Assembly (NCBI RefSeq): GCF_009695635.1
Contig: NZ_VUNN01000021.1
Coordinates: 1 to 40,348, forward strand
From: Bullifex porci
GTDB lineage: Bacteria; Spirochaetota; Spirochaetia; Sphaerochaetales; Sphaerochaetaceae
Length of the DNA: 40,348 nt
Direction: 5' to 3'
Both the position numbers and the translations under genes were made by a program. The notes under the pieces were generated by a model, which was not told where the DNA came from, ran no database searches, and saw only the letters and a program-made list of their open reading frames with translations. Shown piece by piece: positions 30,503 to 39,390 of this stretch (the first letter of the stretch is position 1; each line of letters starts with the position of its first letter).

Positions 30503-32341
30503 ATGAAAAAGTTATTTGCTATTATTGCTCTCTGTTTTGTTCTTTTTACTCTTCAGGCAGAGAGCTTCTACATTGAAAATTACGATATTTCTATCACGGT
30601 AGAGGAAAACCGTGTCTATAGAGTTACTGAAAACATTGACATGTACTATACATCTCCATCTCATGGATTTTATAGGGATATCCCTGTAAATTATGATAGT
30701 GGTTTTAGAGCAATACTCTCTAATATTGATGTAAATGCTACTTGGGATGAAGAGGAGAATAACGATTATATCTCTATAAAAATTGGAGATGCTGATCGCT
30801 TAGTAGAGGGAAGACAGCACTATACTATTTCATATGATTATGATTTAGGTGCAGATATATATCCTGATTACGATGAATTTTATTTTAATATTATAGGTCC
30901 TGAGTGGAATTGTAATATTAATAATGTTTCCTTTAATGTGGATTTTCCAAAGCCTATTGATAGAAATAAAATTTGGCTAACCTTTGGAGAATATGGAAGC
31001 ACAAGTCAAATTAAATATTCCTTTGATGGTTCAAGAAGTGTTAGTGGCTCTCTTTCAGGCTTAAATAATAACCAAGCACTAACATTAAGAGTTGAGATGG
31101 ATGAGGGGTACTTTGTTGGTGCAAGAGTTCCAAAGGATTATTCAGCTTTAGGACTTTCGATTACAGCAATTTCAGCTATTATTGTACTTATTATATTAAT
31201 TGTACTTTACAAAAAGTATGGTGTTGATAAGCCAATAGTAATTGTTCCAAGATTTGAACCACCTGAGGGACTTTCACCATTAGCAGTAGGATATATTTAT
31301 GATTCTTCAGCAGATGATAGAGACTTTTCTGCTATGATTTTCTATTGGGCAGATAAGGGCTACATCAAAATTGAGGATGATAATAAGAGCTTTATCCTTC
31401 ATAAGGTAAAGGACCTTGATAGTGCTCCAGATGAGGAGAAAACACTTTTTAATGCACTATTTGGTAGTAGAGATAGCCTTTCAACTAAGGAAATAGCTTC
31501 AACAAATCTAGGGTTGATTTTGCAAAATAAAGTTAAGCCTTCATTAGTAAGAAGATTTTCAAAAGGCGAGCAGTCTCTTAAGGCAAAGAAATCTGAAAGA
31601 ATGTCAAATCTAGCAGCTATAATTGCTATTATATTTGCTATTGTATCTGGTATTGCAATTAATATCGGAGATATGGAATTTGCAGTATTTTGTGTATTTA
31701 TTAATATTTTCTATTTTGCGATATGCTCTGTTTTAGTATGGTCTGCTAGTAGAAAGCATGAAATAAGTACACCATTAACTATTCTATTTGCAATTATCAT
31801 GATAGTAATGACTTTGATTGTCACTGCGGTAACCTTTTCTTTCGCAATTACTGTTAGATGTACTCCTATCTTTGTCTTTATTTCATGTGCTATAAGCTCT
31901 ATTTTAATAGCTGTAGCGGCTATTCTTTCTCAGCTTATTACAAAGAGAAGTGAGTATGGCCAAAAAATTGTTGAAGAGATTTTAGGGTACAGAGAATTTA
32001 TTGAAAAGGTTGAGATTGACCAGCTTAAGACATTAATTGATCAAGATCCAGAGTATTACTACCATAACCTAAGCTATGCTATTGCACTAGGCTTAGAGGA
32101 TAAGTGGTCAAAGAAATTTGAGAACTTATTCTTTACACAGGCTTCCTGGTATTATAGCTCTAACCCAATTCTTGATTATTATTTCTATACTAGAATGTTT
32201 AGAAGATTTAACTCTTCATATACTTCTAAGCTAATTACAAGTGGCTTTGAAGGGAAGAGTAGTGGTGGCTCGATAACCTTCTCTGGTTCCTCCGGCTTCT
32301 CTGGCGGTGGCTTTGGAGGTGGTGGAGGACGTTCATGGTAG
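30503..32341 (+). CDS. DUF2207 family membrane protein
   Basis: The 612-residue protein has a signal peptide (KKLFAIIALCFVLFTLQAES), an extracytoplasmic beta-rich domain to about residue 210 (HGFYRDIPVNY is the family's conserved block), a membrane helix at about 217-236, a cytoplasmic segment (YIYDSSADDRDFSAMIFYWA) and further helices around 375-480. The C-terminus is glycine- and serine-rich (SGFSGGGFGGGGGRSW), as in other members. Function is unknown, but it is commonly adjacent to lemA. It starts immediately after lemA and its end overlaps the next gene by 7 bp. Confidence 0.9.
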   Translation: MKKLFAIIALCFVLFTLQAESFYIENYDISITVEENRVYRVTENIDMYYTSPSHGFYRDIPVNYDSGFRAILSNIDVNATWDEEENNDYISIKIGDADRLVEGRQHYTISYDYDLGADIYPDYDEFYFNIIGPEWNCNINNVSFNVDFPKPIDRNKIWLTFGEYGSTSQIKYSFDGSRSVSGSLSGLNNNQALTLRVEMDEGYFVGARVPKDYSALGLSITAISAIIVLIILIVLYKKYGVDKPIVIVPRFEPPEGLSPLAVGYIYDSSADDRDFSAMIFYWADKGYIKIEDDNKSFILHKVKDLDSAPDEEKTLFNALFGSRDSLSTKEIASTNLGLILQNKVKPSLVRRFSKGEQSLKAKKSERMSNLAAIIAIIFAIVSGIAINIGDMEFAVFCVFINIFYFAICSVLVWSASRKHEISTPLTILFAIIMIVMTLIVTAVTFSFAITVRCTPIFVFISCAISSILIAVAAILSQLITKRSEYGQKIVEEILGYREFIEKVEIDQLKTLIDQDPEYYYHNLSYAIALGLEDKWSKKFENLFFTQASWYYSSNPILDYYFYTRMFRRFNSSYTSKLITSGFEGKSSGGSITFSGSSGFSGGGFGGGGGRSW

Positions 32342-32982
32342 TAGACCAAAACATCCTTTCCCTCTTTGTGTCGGTATGTTTTGTATGTTTTACAGTCCTA
32401 GTAGCTTTCTTGCTTTATAGATTTTTACATCTTAGAAATGAAACTGTAAGAAAGCTAATTCATATTACAGTATCAAACTGGGTGTTTATCTTAGTTTATG
32501 GGTTTGACAATATAGGCTATGCTTTACTCGGACCTATAATGTTTATCTTTATAAACACTGTATTTGTATATGGAGGCTTTGGACGTTACCTTGGAATGGG
32601 AGATAGAAAAAGAGATAATGGACTTATCTATTTCCCAATAACACTATTAATTTTAACACTCTCATATTATAAGGGGATAATGAGAGAGTGTGATGTAATA
32701 CTTGGTGTTCTTGCTATGGGCTATGGTGATGGCTTAGCGGCTCTTATTGGTTCACGTATTGGAAAGCATAAATATAATGCTTTTGGAGCAAATAAGAGCT
32801 ATGAGGGTAGCTTTGTAATGTTTGTTACAACCTTAGTTATTGCACTGCTGCTTGATTATTCAATTCCTGTTTCAGTAATTGTAGCTGTAGTAGCTACAAT
32901 ACTTGAATCGATAACTCCTCTTGGTCTTGATAACCTAACAGTACCAATAATGACAGCCCTAATTGGAGTAATATCGTGTTAA
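32335..32982 (+). CDS. Phytol/dolichol kinase-like CTP-dependent membrane kinase (VTE5/SEC59-like)
   Basis: The 215-residue polytopic protein (about seven hydrophobic segments) carries the CTP-dependent isoprenoid kinase signature: LRNETVRKLIHITVSNWVFI near the N-terminus and GYGDGLAALIGSRIGKHKYN, then ANKSYEGSFVMF. These motifs are shared by dolichol kinase, phytol kinase VTE5 and CdsA-related enzymes. It overlaps DUF2207 by 7 bp and the next gene (VTE6-like) by 7 bp. The VTE5-VTE6 order suggests sequential phosphorylation of an isoprenoid alcohol; the substrate is unknown. Confidence 0.82.
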   Translation: MVVDQNILSLFVSVCFVCFTVLVAFLLYRFLHLRNETVRKLIHITVSNWVFILVYGFDNIGYALLGPIMFIFINTVFVYGGFGRYLGMGDRKRDNGLIYFPITLLILTLSYYKGIMRECDVILGVLAMGYGDGLAALIGSRIGKHKYNAFGANKSYEGSFVMFVTTLVIALLLDYSIPVSVIVAVVATILESITPLGLDNLTVPIMTALIGVISC

Positions 32983-33809
32983 GTCTTGTTGATAAATATT
33001 TTTTCACAATTCCAATTATATATAGAGCTCTTATTTCCTTAGGAGTTATCTTAATTATTGCGCTTTTAGCATATAAGCTAAAGCAGCTTACAATCTCTGG
33101 TGCTTTCGCTGCTACTATTATGGGCTTTACGACACTATTTTTATCGGGAACCTCTGCTTTAATGCTATATTTATTTTTCTTTATAAGTGCAGCCTTTATA
33201 TCAAAGAGCTCAAAAAGAGTTAGAGGTGTTGAGAAAATACATAAAAAGGGTGCAACAAGAGATTATAAGCAGGTCCTAGCAAATGGATTACTACCTTTAA
33301 TTTCTATAGTGCTATATAGAATAACTACTAATGGAGTGTTCCTGCTTACCTTCTCAGCTACTTTAGCTGAAGCCTGTGCAGATACTTGGGGTGGTGATAT
33401 AGGAATATTATCTAAGGAGCCACCTGTCTCAATTTTAACCTTTACTCGAGTTGAAAGAGGGCTCTCTGGTGGAATATCTATGCTAGGGTGCTCAAGCTCT
33501 CTATTAGCTTGTATTTTATATGGTATTTTTTACTACTCTACCTTTAATTCAACTCTTTCAGGTGCTCTTTTAGTTGCAGCTGCGGGCTTTTCAGGGTGCT
33601 TAATTGATAGCATTCTAGGAGCAAGTATCCAAGTTCATTATATCGATGAAGAAACTGGAAAGCTAACTGAAAAGGAAAAGGATGAGAAGGGAAATAAGAG
33701 AAGAGCTGTTAGAGGAATAAAGTACTTTGATAATGATATGGTGAATTTTACTAGTGGTGTTTTTTCTTTTTTACTTAGTTTATCACTTGGCCTGTTTTTA
33801 CATATTTAG
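32976..33809 (+). CDS. DUF92 family membrane protein (VTE6-like isoprenoid phosphate kinase)
   Basis: The 277-residue protein has about seven hydrophobic segments and DUF92 motifs: LKQLTISGAFAATIMGFTTL, then LAEACADTWGGDIGILSKEP, then RVERGLSGGISMLG, and a conserved charged loop near the end (KRRAVRGIKYFDNDMVNF). DUF92 includes plant VTE6, which phosphorylates phytyl phosphate to the diphosphate. It starts at GTG 32976 with GGAG upstream and overlaps the VTE5-like gene by 7 bp. It ends the lemA operon; I see no clear terminator after it. Confidence 0.85.
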   Translation: MLSLVDKYFFTIPIIYRALISLGVILIIALLAYKLKQLTISGAFAATIMGFTTLFLSGTSALMLYLFFFISAAFISKSSKRVRGVEKIHKKGATRDYKQVLANGLLPLISIVLYRITTNGVFLLTFSATLAEACADTWGGDIGILSKEPPVSILTFTRVERGLSGGISMLGCSSSLLACILYGIFYYSTFNSTLSGALLVAAAGFSGCLIDSILGASIQVHYIDEETGKLTEKEKDEKGNKRRAVRGIKYFDNDMVNFTSGVFSFLLSLSLGLFLHI

Positions 33810-33813
33810 GCCT

Positions 33814-33842
33814 TGCCGATAAATAAGAATTTAAGTATTTTA
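33814..33842 (+). promoter_or_regulatory. Probable promoter of groEL
   Basis: TTGCCG (from 33814), 17 bp, TATTTT (to 33842). No CIRCE-type inverted repeat (TTAGCACTC-N9-GAGTGCTAA) is present in the 77 bp before groEL. AAGGAG precedes the ATG by 7 nt. Confidence 0.4.
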
Positions 33843-33886
33843 TCACATGTTGATTTTGAAAACGTAAAGATATAAGGAGATATATT

Positions 33887-35515
33887 ATGGCAAAACAGTT
33901 ACAGTTCAATGAAGAGGCTAGAAAGTCTCTAGTTAACGGTGTTGAAAAGATTTCAAAGGCTGTTATGACAACATTGGGACCAAAGGGAAGACTTGTTCTT
34001 CTTGATAAGAAATATGGTGCTCCTACAGTAACAAAGGATGGTGTATCTGTAGCACGTGAAATTGAGCTTGAGGATCCATTTGAAAACATGGGTGCACAGC
34101 TTTTAAAGGAAGTTGCTTCAAAGACTAATGATGTTGCTGGTGACGGAACAACAACAGCTACAGTACTTGCATATGCTATTACAAAGGAAGGTATGAAGAG
34201 TGTTGCTGCTGGTGTTAACCCAATGGGCATCAGAAGAGGTATTGATAAGGCTGTTAAGCTTACAGTTGAAGAGATTAAGAAAGATGCAAAGATGATTCAG
34301 GAGAAGGAAGAAATCGCACAGGTTGCATCTATCTCCGCTAACAACGATAGAACTATCGGTGATGAAATTGCTAATGCAATGGATAAGGTAGGTAAGGACG
34401 GTGTTATTACAGTTGAAGAGTCTAAGACTATTGAGACTACCGTTGATTTCGTTGAAGGTATGCAGTTCGATCGTGGTTATCTCTCAGCTTATTTCTGCAA
34501 TAATAGAGACACTATGACAAGTGTTATGGAAAACCCATATATCCTTATTTATGATAAGAAAATTAGTAATATGAAGGATCTTCTCCCAGTTCTTGAGAAG
34601 GTTGTTCAGACAGGTAAGGGCTTATTAATTATCGCTGAGGATGTTGATGGCGAAGCATTAACAACACTCGTACTTAACTCAGTTAGAGGTACTATCAATG
34701 TAGTTGCTGTTAAGGCTCCTGGCTTTGGTGATAGAAGAAAGGCAATGCTTGAGGATATCGCAGTTCTAACAGGTGGTCAGGTAATTACTGAAGAGCTCGG
34801 TATGAAGCTTGAAAATGCTGATCTTTCAAGTCTCGGTAGAGCTAAGAGTGTAAAGGTTGAAAAGGAAAATACAACTATTATTAATGGTGCTGGTTCTACA
34901 GATGCTATTCGCGATAGAATCGCACAGATTAAGAACCAGATTGTTGATTGCACATCTGACTATGATAGAGAAAAGCTCCAGGAGCGCCTTGCAAAACTCG
35001 CAGGTGGTGTTGCTCTAATCAATGTTGGTGCAGCTACAGAGGTTGAGCTCAAGGAGAAGAAGCACAGAGTAGAGGATGCTCTTTCTGCAACTCGTGCTGC
35101 TATTGAAGAGGGTGTTATCCCAGGTGGTGGTGTTGCTCTTGTTCAGGCAGTTAATGCTCTTGCTTCTCAGGATCTTTCAAGCCTCACAGAGGATGAGAAG
35201 GTTGGCTTCAATATCGTTAAGAGAGCACTCGAAGAGCCTATCAGACAGATTGCAGAGAATGCAGGTCTTGATGGTGCAGTTATCGCTGATCATTGTAAGA
35301 ATGAGAAGAAGGGTGTTGGCTTCGATGCTAATGAGATGAAGTGGGTTAACATGGTTGAAGCAGGTATCATTGACCCAGTAAAGGTAACAAGATCTGCTTT
35401 ACAGAATGCAGCTTCAATTGCAGCATTAATCCTCACAACAGAGTGTGCTGTTACAGATATCCCTGCACCAGCTCCAGCTATGCCAGCAGGTAACCCAGAG
35501 ATGGGTATGATGTGA
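33887..35515 (+). CDS. groEL: Chaperonin GroEL (Cpn60)
   Basis: GroEL forms the double-ring ATP-driven folding chamber. The 542-residue protein is full length: [20 protein letters not shown] at the start, [17 protein letters not shown], the ATP site [27 protein letters not shown]-like [18 protein letters not shown] and a C-terminus ending [12 protein letters not shown]. The tail lacks the repeated GGM of many GroELs. No groES is upstream or downstream, as in Treponema pallidum, where the two genes are unlinked. Codon bias is toward the highly expressed set. Confidence 0.97.
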   Translation: MAKQLQFNEEARKSLVNGVEKISKAVMTTLGPKGRLVLLDKKYGAPTVTKDGVSVAREIELEDPFENMGAQLLKEVASKTNDVAGDGTTTATVLAYAITKEGMKSVAAGVNPMGIRRGIDKAVKLTVEEIKKDAKMIQEKEEIAQVASISANNDRTIGDEIANAMDKVGKDGVITVEESKTIETTVDFVEGMQFDRGYLSAYFCNNRDTMTSVMENPYILIYDKKISNMKDLLPVLEKVVQTGKGLLIIAEDVDGEALTTLVLNSVRGTINVVAVKAPGFGDRRKAMLEDIAVLTGGQVITEELGMKLENADLSSLGRAKSVKVEKENTTIINGAGSTDAIRDRIAQIKNQIVDCTSDYDREKLQERLAKLAGGVALINVGAATEVELKEKKHRVEDALSATRAAIEEGVIPGGGVALVQAVNALASQDLSSLTEDEKVGFNIVKRALEEPIRQIAENAGLDGAVIADHCKNEKKGVGFDANEMKWVNMVEAGIIDPVKVTRSALQNAASIAALILTTECAVTDIPAPAPAMPAGNPEMGMM

Positions 35516-35534
35516 TAAATAATCACTGAGTAAT

Positions 35535-35572
35535 AAGAGCTCCAAGGTCTTAATGGTCTTTGGAGCTTTTTT
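35535..35572 (+). terminator. Terminator of groEL
   Basis: AGCTCCAA (35538-35545) and TTGGAGCT (35560-35567) form an 8-bp stem, extendable by A/T pairs, with TTTTTT after it. Confidence 0.9.
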
Positions 35573-35602
35573 AATATCTTTGTTTATGTTATTTTTTTGC
35601 TC

Positions 35603-36799
35603 ATGGGAAAAGTCACTATAAAAGATGTAAGTATTCAAGAGCTATTAAGCTTAATTAATCATATTCCGCAATATAAGAGTGTATATACTTGGGATGGCCA
35701 AAAGACCTCTGAATTAATTAAGGATATCGCAATTGCAAAGGAAAGCTATCCATTGGGTACAATAATCTTTCATAGGGATGATTTAGTAGATGGACTTTCT
35801 CGTGTAATAACTCTATCTCTTGCATTTAAGGCACTTGGATATAAATATCCTGAGCTTACTAAAAGCTGGACTCCTGAGGAGCTAAAAAGAATTAAAGAGA
35901 ATTGGAGAATAATTAAAAAAAGTATAGAGGGCTTTGATAAGGAAAGCTTTAAAAACTCATTACTTAATAATACATTTGTCACTTTAATCATAGCTGAGGA
36001 GCTAAGTGATTGCTTTAGCTTCTTTGATAGTGGGCATGAAAGGGGTAGAGAGCTTGATATGGCCGATATTTTGAAGGCTTACCACCTAGTTTCTATGAGA
36101 GGTGATAGTGAGAAGGATAAAATTGATAGTGTTGCAAAATGGGAGAGCTTTGATAAAGCAGAGCTACTTCATCTATTTATGCTTCAATCTATGCTATGGC
36201 ACTATTTAAGAGGTGAAGGAGCTTATCCTTTAACTAAGGAGCATGCCTTTTTATTTGAAGGTGTTGAGAAGGATCGTGATTACCCATATGTAAAGAGAGT
36301 ATTAGATACACTCTATTGCTTAGAGAGTCCTATGATAAATGGAAAGTGGTTCTTTGATCATACCTTTCATTATATAGATCTTCTTAGAGAAGTTTATAAA
36401 ATGACTGAAAATGAAATTCCTACTGTTCTAAAGAGAGTTGATTTAAATAATCCAAGCCAAGAGAGATGCTTTGATCTATACCTTGCACTAGCGCTCTTTG
36501 CAGCAGATAGGTTTGGAGATAAAACTCAAATATTACTTAAGAAAATATTTAAATATTCATTTGCACCACTACTTGAGGATTTATCTGTAACGCTTTCAAA
36601 ATTAAATGAGCACGTCTTAGATAGTAAATCATCACTATTAAATGTAATTAGATATTCCTCTGATGTAGGTGAGGTTGATTCCTATAACCTAGCATTAATG
36701 CTTGATGGAATGAAGAATATCTCATTTAGAGGCAAGGGACCTGTTAGAGATATTGATTTTGATAAAGATTTTGATATGTGGCTTAAAGAGGAGTGTTGA
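35603..36799 (+). CDS. DUF262 family protein with altered DGQQR motif
   Basis: The 398-residue protein begins KDVSIQELLSLINHIPQYKS and keeps the YxW block of DUF262 (SVYTWDGQKTSELIKDIAIA), the GSxxF-like strand (YPLGTIIFHRDD) and the central motif as LVDGLSRVITLSLAF. The usual motif is DGQQR; here QQ is LS, so nucleotide hydrolysis may be lost. No HNH (DUF1524) domain is seen. DUF262/GmrS proteins occur in modification-dependent restriction and other defence systems. The start is at ATG 35603 without an obvious Shine-Dalgarno. It is followed after 2 bp by a second DUF262 gene. Confidence 0.75.
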   Translation: MGKVTIKDVSIQELLSLINHIPQYKSVYTWDGQKTSELIKDIAIAKESYPLGTIIFHRDDLVDGLSRVITLSLAFKALGYKYPELTKSWTPEELKRIKENWRIIKKSIEGFDKESFKNSLLNNTFVTLIIAEELSDCFSFFDSGHERGRELDMADILKAYHLVSMRGDSEKDKIDSVAKWESFDKAELLHLFMLQSMLWHYLRGEGAYPLTKEHAFLFEGVEKDRDYPYVKRVLDTLYCLESPMINGKWFFDHTFHYIDLLREVYKMTENEIPTVLKRVDLNNPSQERCFDLYLALALFAADRFGDKTQILLKKIFKYSFAPLLEDLSVTLSKLNEHVLDSKSSLLNVIRYSSDVGEVDSYNLALMLDGMKNISFRGKGPVRDIDFDKDFDMWLKEEC

Positions 36800-36801
36800 A
36801 G

Positions 36802-38160
36802 ATGGATTTAATGAAATTAAAGATGCTCTTAAATAGCGATAAATATATAGTTCCTGTATATCAAAGAGAATTTGCTTGGAGCCAAGAGGAGCTTATAAGA
36901 TTAGTAAAAGATATTGAGGATTCAAGAAGGTGTGGTAAAGAGGAGTACTATATGGGCTCTCTAGTTACCTTCCATCTTGAGGACCACTACGAGTTAGTTG
37001 ATGGACAGCAGCGCTTAACAGCCCTTGCTCTCTTATTTACTCTCTCAAATGATGATAGAAGAATTAACCTTTCCTATGAGGCTCGTCCTGCCTCTGTTGA
37101 GAGTCTTGAGAGTCTTCAAAGGGGAGAAGGAAAGAGTGGCCATATTTTTTATCGTTCAAGAGAAATTCTTTCTAGTGAGGTAGAAAAGGTTGATAGAGAA
37201 GCTTTCTTTGAGTATTTAAGAGAGCATGTTTATATCCTTAGAACAGAATTAAGTAGCTCTACAGATTTAAACCACTACTTTAAGATTATGAATTCACGTT
37301 ACCCTCAATGCACAAAGGGAGATGTAGTATTCTCTATCTTACTTTCAAAGCTAGAGAATCCAAAGGAGAGAGAAATAGCTAAGGTTATTTGGAGAGGCCT
37401 TGATTCCTTTTCAGGCTTTCTTGCAGGGTGTATTCCAGAGCGCTTATATAACAGAATGATATACGGAGATGGTGTTGCACCTCTATTAGATAGCAGCTAT
37501 AAATCGTGGTGGAAAATGATAACAAGCCATACAGAGGGTGATGATGATAATATCACATGCTCTCTTGATGATGCTTTAGTTTTTGATAGTGAAGAATATA
37601 TTCGTCCTATGATGAGAAGTGAAAAGGGTGGATGCTTTTATTCAATATTAACCTTTGAAGAGTTTTTAATGTATGGAGCCTCTCTAATTTTAGAGCTTGA
37701 AAACGACTTTGATGATAAGAAAATATTAGAAGTATATTCCCATCTTTCTAGCTTTAATAGTGAAGAGGTTAAAAGCTTTTTATATGATTTACTAATTTTA
37801 AGATATTTATTTGACACCTATATTATTAAACGAAATGGTGATGATTGGTGTTTATTAAAATATAAAGATATCAATGAATACGTTTTAGCCTTTGATGAAA
37901 TGAATAAAAAGCTAGTTAACCTAGAGAGCCTCTATGCTTCAGCTATTGACACTAAATTATGGCTAAAGCCTATCTTAATATTCTTAAGAAAAAATGTTCA
38001 CTCCTCTGGTGAGGAGCTATTAAAAGCTCTTGAGAGCTATAGCTTTGATTCACAGCTATACTTACTCTATAAGGAGAAGTATTACGATAATAATCTTAGC
38101 TCAAAATCATACAAAATTGTCAAAAATGGGTCGCTATTTGATATTTTCAATGATAATTAA
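36802..38160 (+). CDS. DUF262 family protein (GmrS-like)
   Basis: The 452-residue protein has canonical DUF262 motifs: NSDKYIVPVYQREFAWSQEE, LIRLVKDIEDSRR, YYMGSLVTF and HYELVDGQQRLTALALLF with the full DGQQR. DLNHYFKIMNSRYPQCTKGD replaces the usual FERLNxRGxxLSxxD block. The rest is helical; no DUF1524/HNH motif is visible. GmrS-type proteins couple NTP hydrolysis to DNA cleavage in type IV restriction, but the nuclease half is missing here. I start at ATG 36802 (GAGGAG 8 nt upstream) rather than GTG 36793. It forms a two-gene unit with the preceding paralogue. Confidence 0.85.
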   Translation: MDLMKLKMLLNSDKYIVPVYQREFAWSQEELIRLVKDIEDSRRCGKEEYYMGSLVTFHLEDHYELVDGQQRLTALALLFTLSNDDRRINLSYEARPASVESLESLQRGEGKSGHIFYRSREILSSEVEKVDREAFFEYLREHVYILRTELSSSTDLNHYFKIMNSRYPQCTKGDVVFSILLSKLENPKEREIAKVIWRGLDSFSGFLAGCIPERLYNRMIYGDGVAPLLDSSYKSWWKMITSHTEGDDDNITCSLDDALVFDSEEYIRPMMRSEKGGCFYSILTFEEFLMYGASLILELENDFDDKKILEVYSHLSSFNSEEVKSFLYDLLILRYLFDTYIIKRNGDDWCLLKYKDINEYVLAFDEMNKKLVNLESLYASAIDTKLWLKPILIFLRKNVHSSGEELLKALESYSFDSQLYLLYKEKYYDNNLSSKSYKIVKNGSLFDIFNDN

Positions 38161-38196
38161 ATTAGCATATATTATTTCCTAGAAGGATTTTAAAAG

Positions 38197-39390
38197 ATGA
38201 ACTTTATTTTTATATCACCTCAATTTCCTCATACCTATTGGAATTTCTGCAATAGGTTAAAGAAGAATGGAGTAAACGTTCTTGCAATCGGAGATAGCTC
38301 ATATGATTCTCTATCAAAGGAGCTAAAGGAATCAATAACAGAGTATTATCGTGTTAATAACATGGAAGATTATGACCAGATGTATAGGGCTGTAGCTTTC
38401 TTCGCCTTCAAATATGGTCGTATCGATTGGTTAGAGTCTAATAATGAATATTGGCTCGAGCAGGATGCAAAGCTAAGAACTGATTTTAATATCACAACTG
38501 GTGTAGATAATAAGGGAATAAAAAAATATAAGTCTAAATATGAGATGAAGAAGTACTACATCAAGGCTGGTGTACCTGTTGCAAGAATTCATAAGGTTAG
38601 TGATTTAAAGAAGGCAAAGAAGTTTATCGATGAAATTGGTGGTTACCCAATTATTGCAAAGCCTGAGTGTGGTGTAGGTGCTGCTCATACATATAAAATT
38701 ACAAATGATAGTGAGCTTGATTCTTTCTTTGCATCAAAGCCTAACTATGAATACGTTATGGAGGAATTCATCGAGGGTGATATCGTATCCTACGATGTAA
38801 TTACAAATTCAAAGTGTGAGCCTCTCTTTGAATCTATGACCTGTTGGCCACCTTCAATTGCTGATATTGTTAATAACAAGCTTGATCTTGATTATTACAC
38901 AGCAGCCGATGTACCTGAGTCATTAAGAGCTCTTGGAAGAGCAACTGTTAAGTCCTTTGATGTTAAATCAAGATTTGTACACCTTGAATTCTTTAAGCTA
39001 AGAAAGGATAAAAAGGGCCTTGGTAAGAAGGGTGATTTCGTTGGTCTAGAGGTTAATATGAGACCAGCTGGAGGATATACTCCTGATATGATGAATTGGG
39101 CTCATGCAACAGATGTATATCAAATTTGGGCAGATATGGTTTGTCAGGATAATAGAGTAGTACCTGAGCTCAGAATGGATCACTTCTGTGTTTATGCTTC
39201 TAGACGTGATAATTACTCATATAAGCACTCCTATGATGAGGTTATTAATAAATACAAGGATAAGATCGTTATGGCCGAGCGTCTTCCAGCTCTTTGGTAT
39301 GATGCTATGGGTAACTATATGTTTACTGCTCATGCAGATGATGAAGCAGCAGCTCTTGAGTTTATTAGCTTTGTAGAGGAGAGAGCTTAA
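38197..39390 (+). CDS. ATP-grasp family carboxylate-amine/thiol ligase
   Basis: The 397-residue cytoplasmic protein has an N-terminal Rossmann-like domain (NFIFISPQFPHTYWNFCNRL) and an ATP-grasp domain: KYKSKYEMKKYYIKAGVPVA, GGYPIIAKPECGVGAAHTYK with the ATP-binding lysine and glycine loop, YVMEEFIEGDIVSYDV and, late, GDFVGLEVNMRPAGGYTPDM with the metal-binding E-x-N. Such enzymes join a carboxylate to an amine or thiol through an acyl phosphate. The substrates are unknown. AGAAGGA precedes the ATG. The stop overlaps the esterase start by one base. Confidence 0.88.
   Translation: MNFIFISPQFPHTYWNFCNRLKKNGVNVLAIGDSSYDSLSKELKESITEYYRVNNMEDYDQMYRAVAFFAFKYGRIDWLESNNEYWLEQDAKLRTDFNITTGVDNKGIKKYKSKYEMKKYYIKAGVPVARIHKVSDLKKAKKFIDEIGGYPIIAKPECGVGAAHTYKITNDSELDSFFASKPNYEYVMEEFIEGDIVSYDVITNSKCEPLFESMTCWPPSIADIVNNKLDLDYYTAADVPESLRALGRATVKSFDVKSRFVHLEFFKLRKDKKGLGKKGDFVGLEVNMRPAGGYTPDMMNWAHATDVYQIWADMVCQDNRVVPELRMDHFCVYASRRDNYSYKHSYDEVINKYKDKIVMAERLPALWYDAMGNYMFTAHADDEAAALEFISFVEERA

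Noticed and set aside
33810-33886. CIRCE/HrcA operator before groEL
   Set aside because: No TTAGCACTC-like inverted repeat is present.
36793-36801. GTG start for the second DUF262 gene
   Set aside because: The Shine-Dalgarno GAGGAG overlaps this codon, so the ATG at 36802 is better placed.
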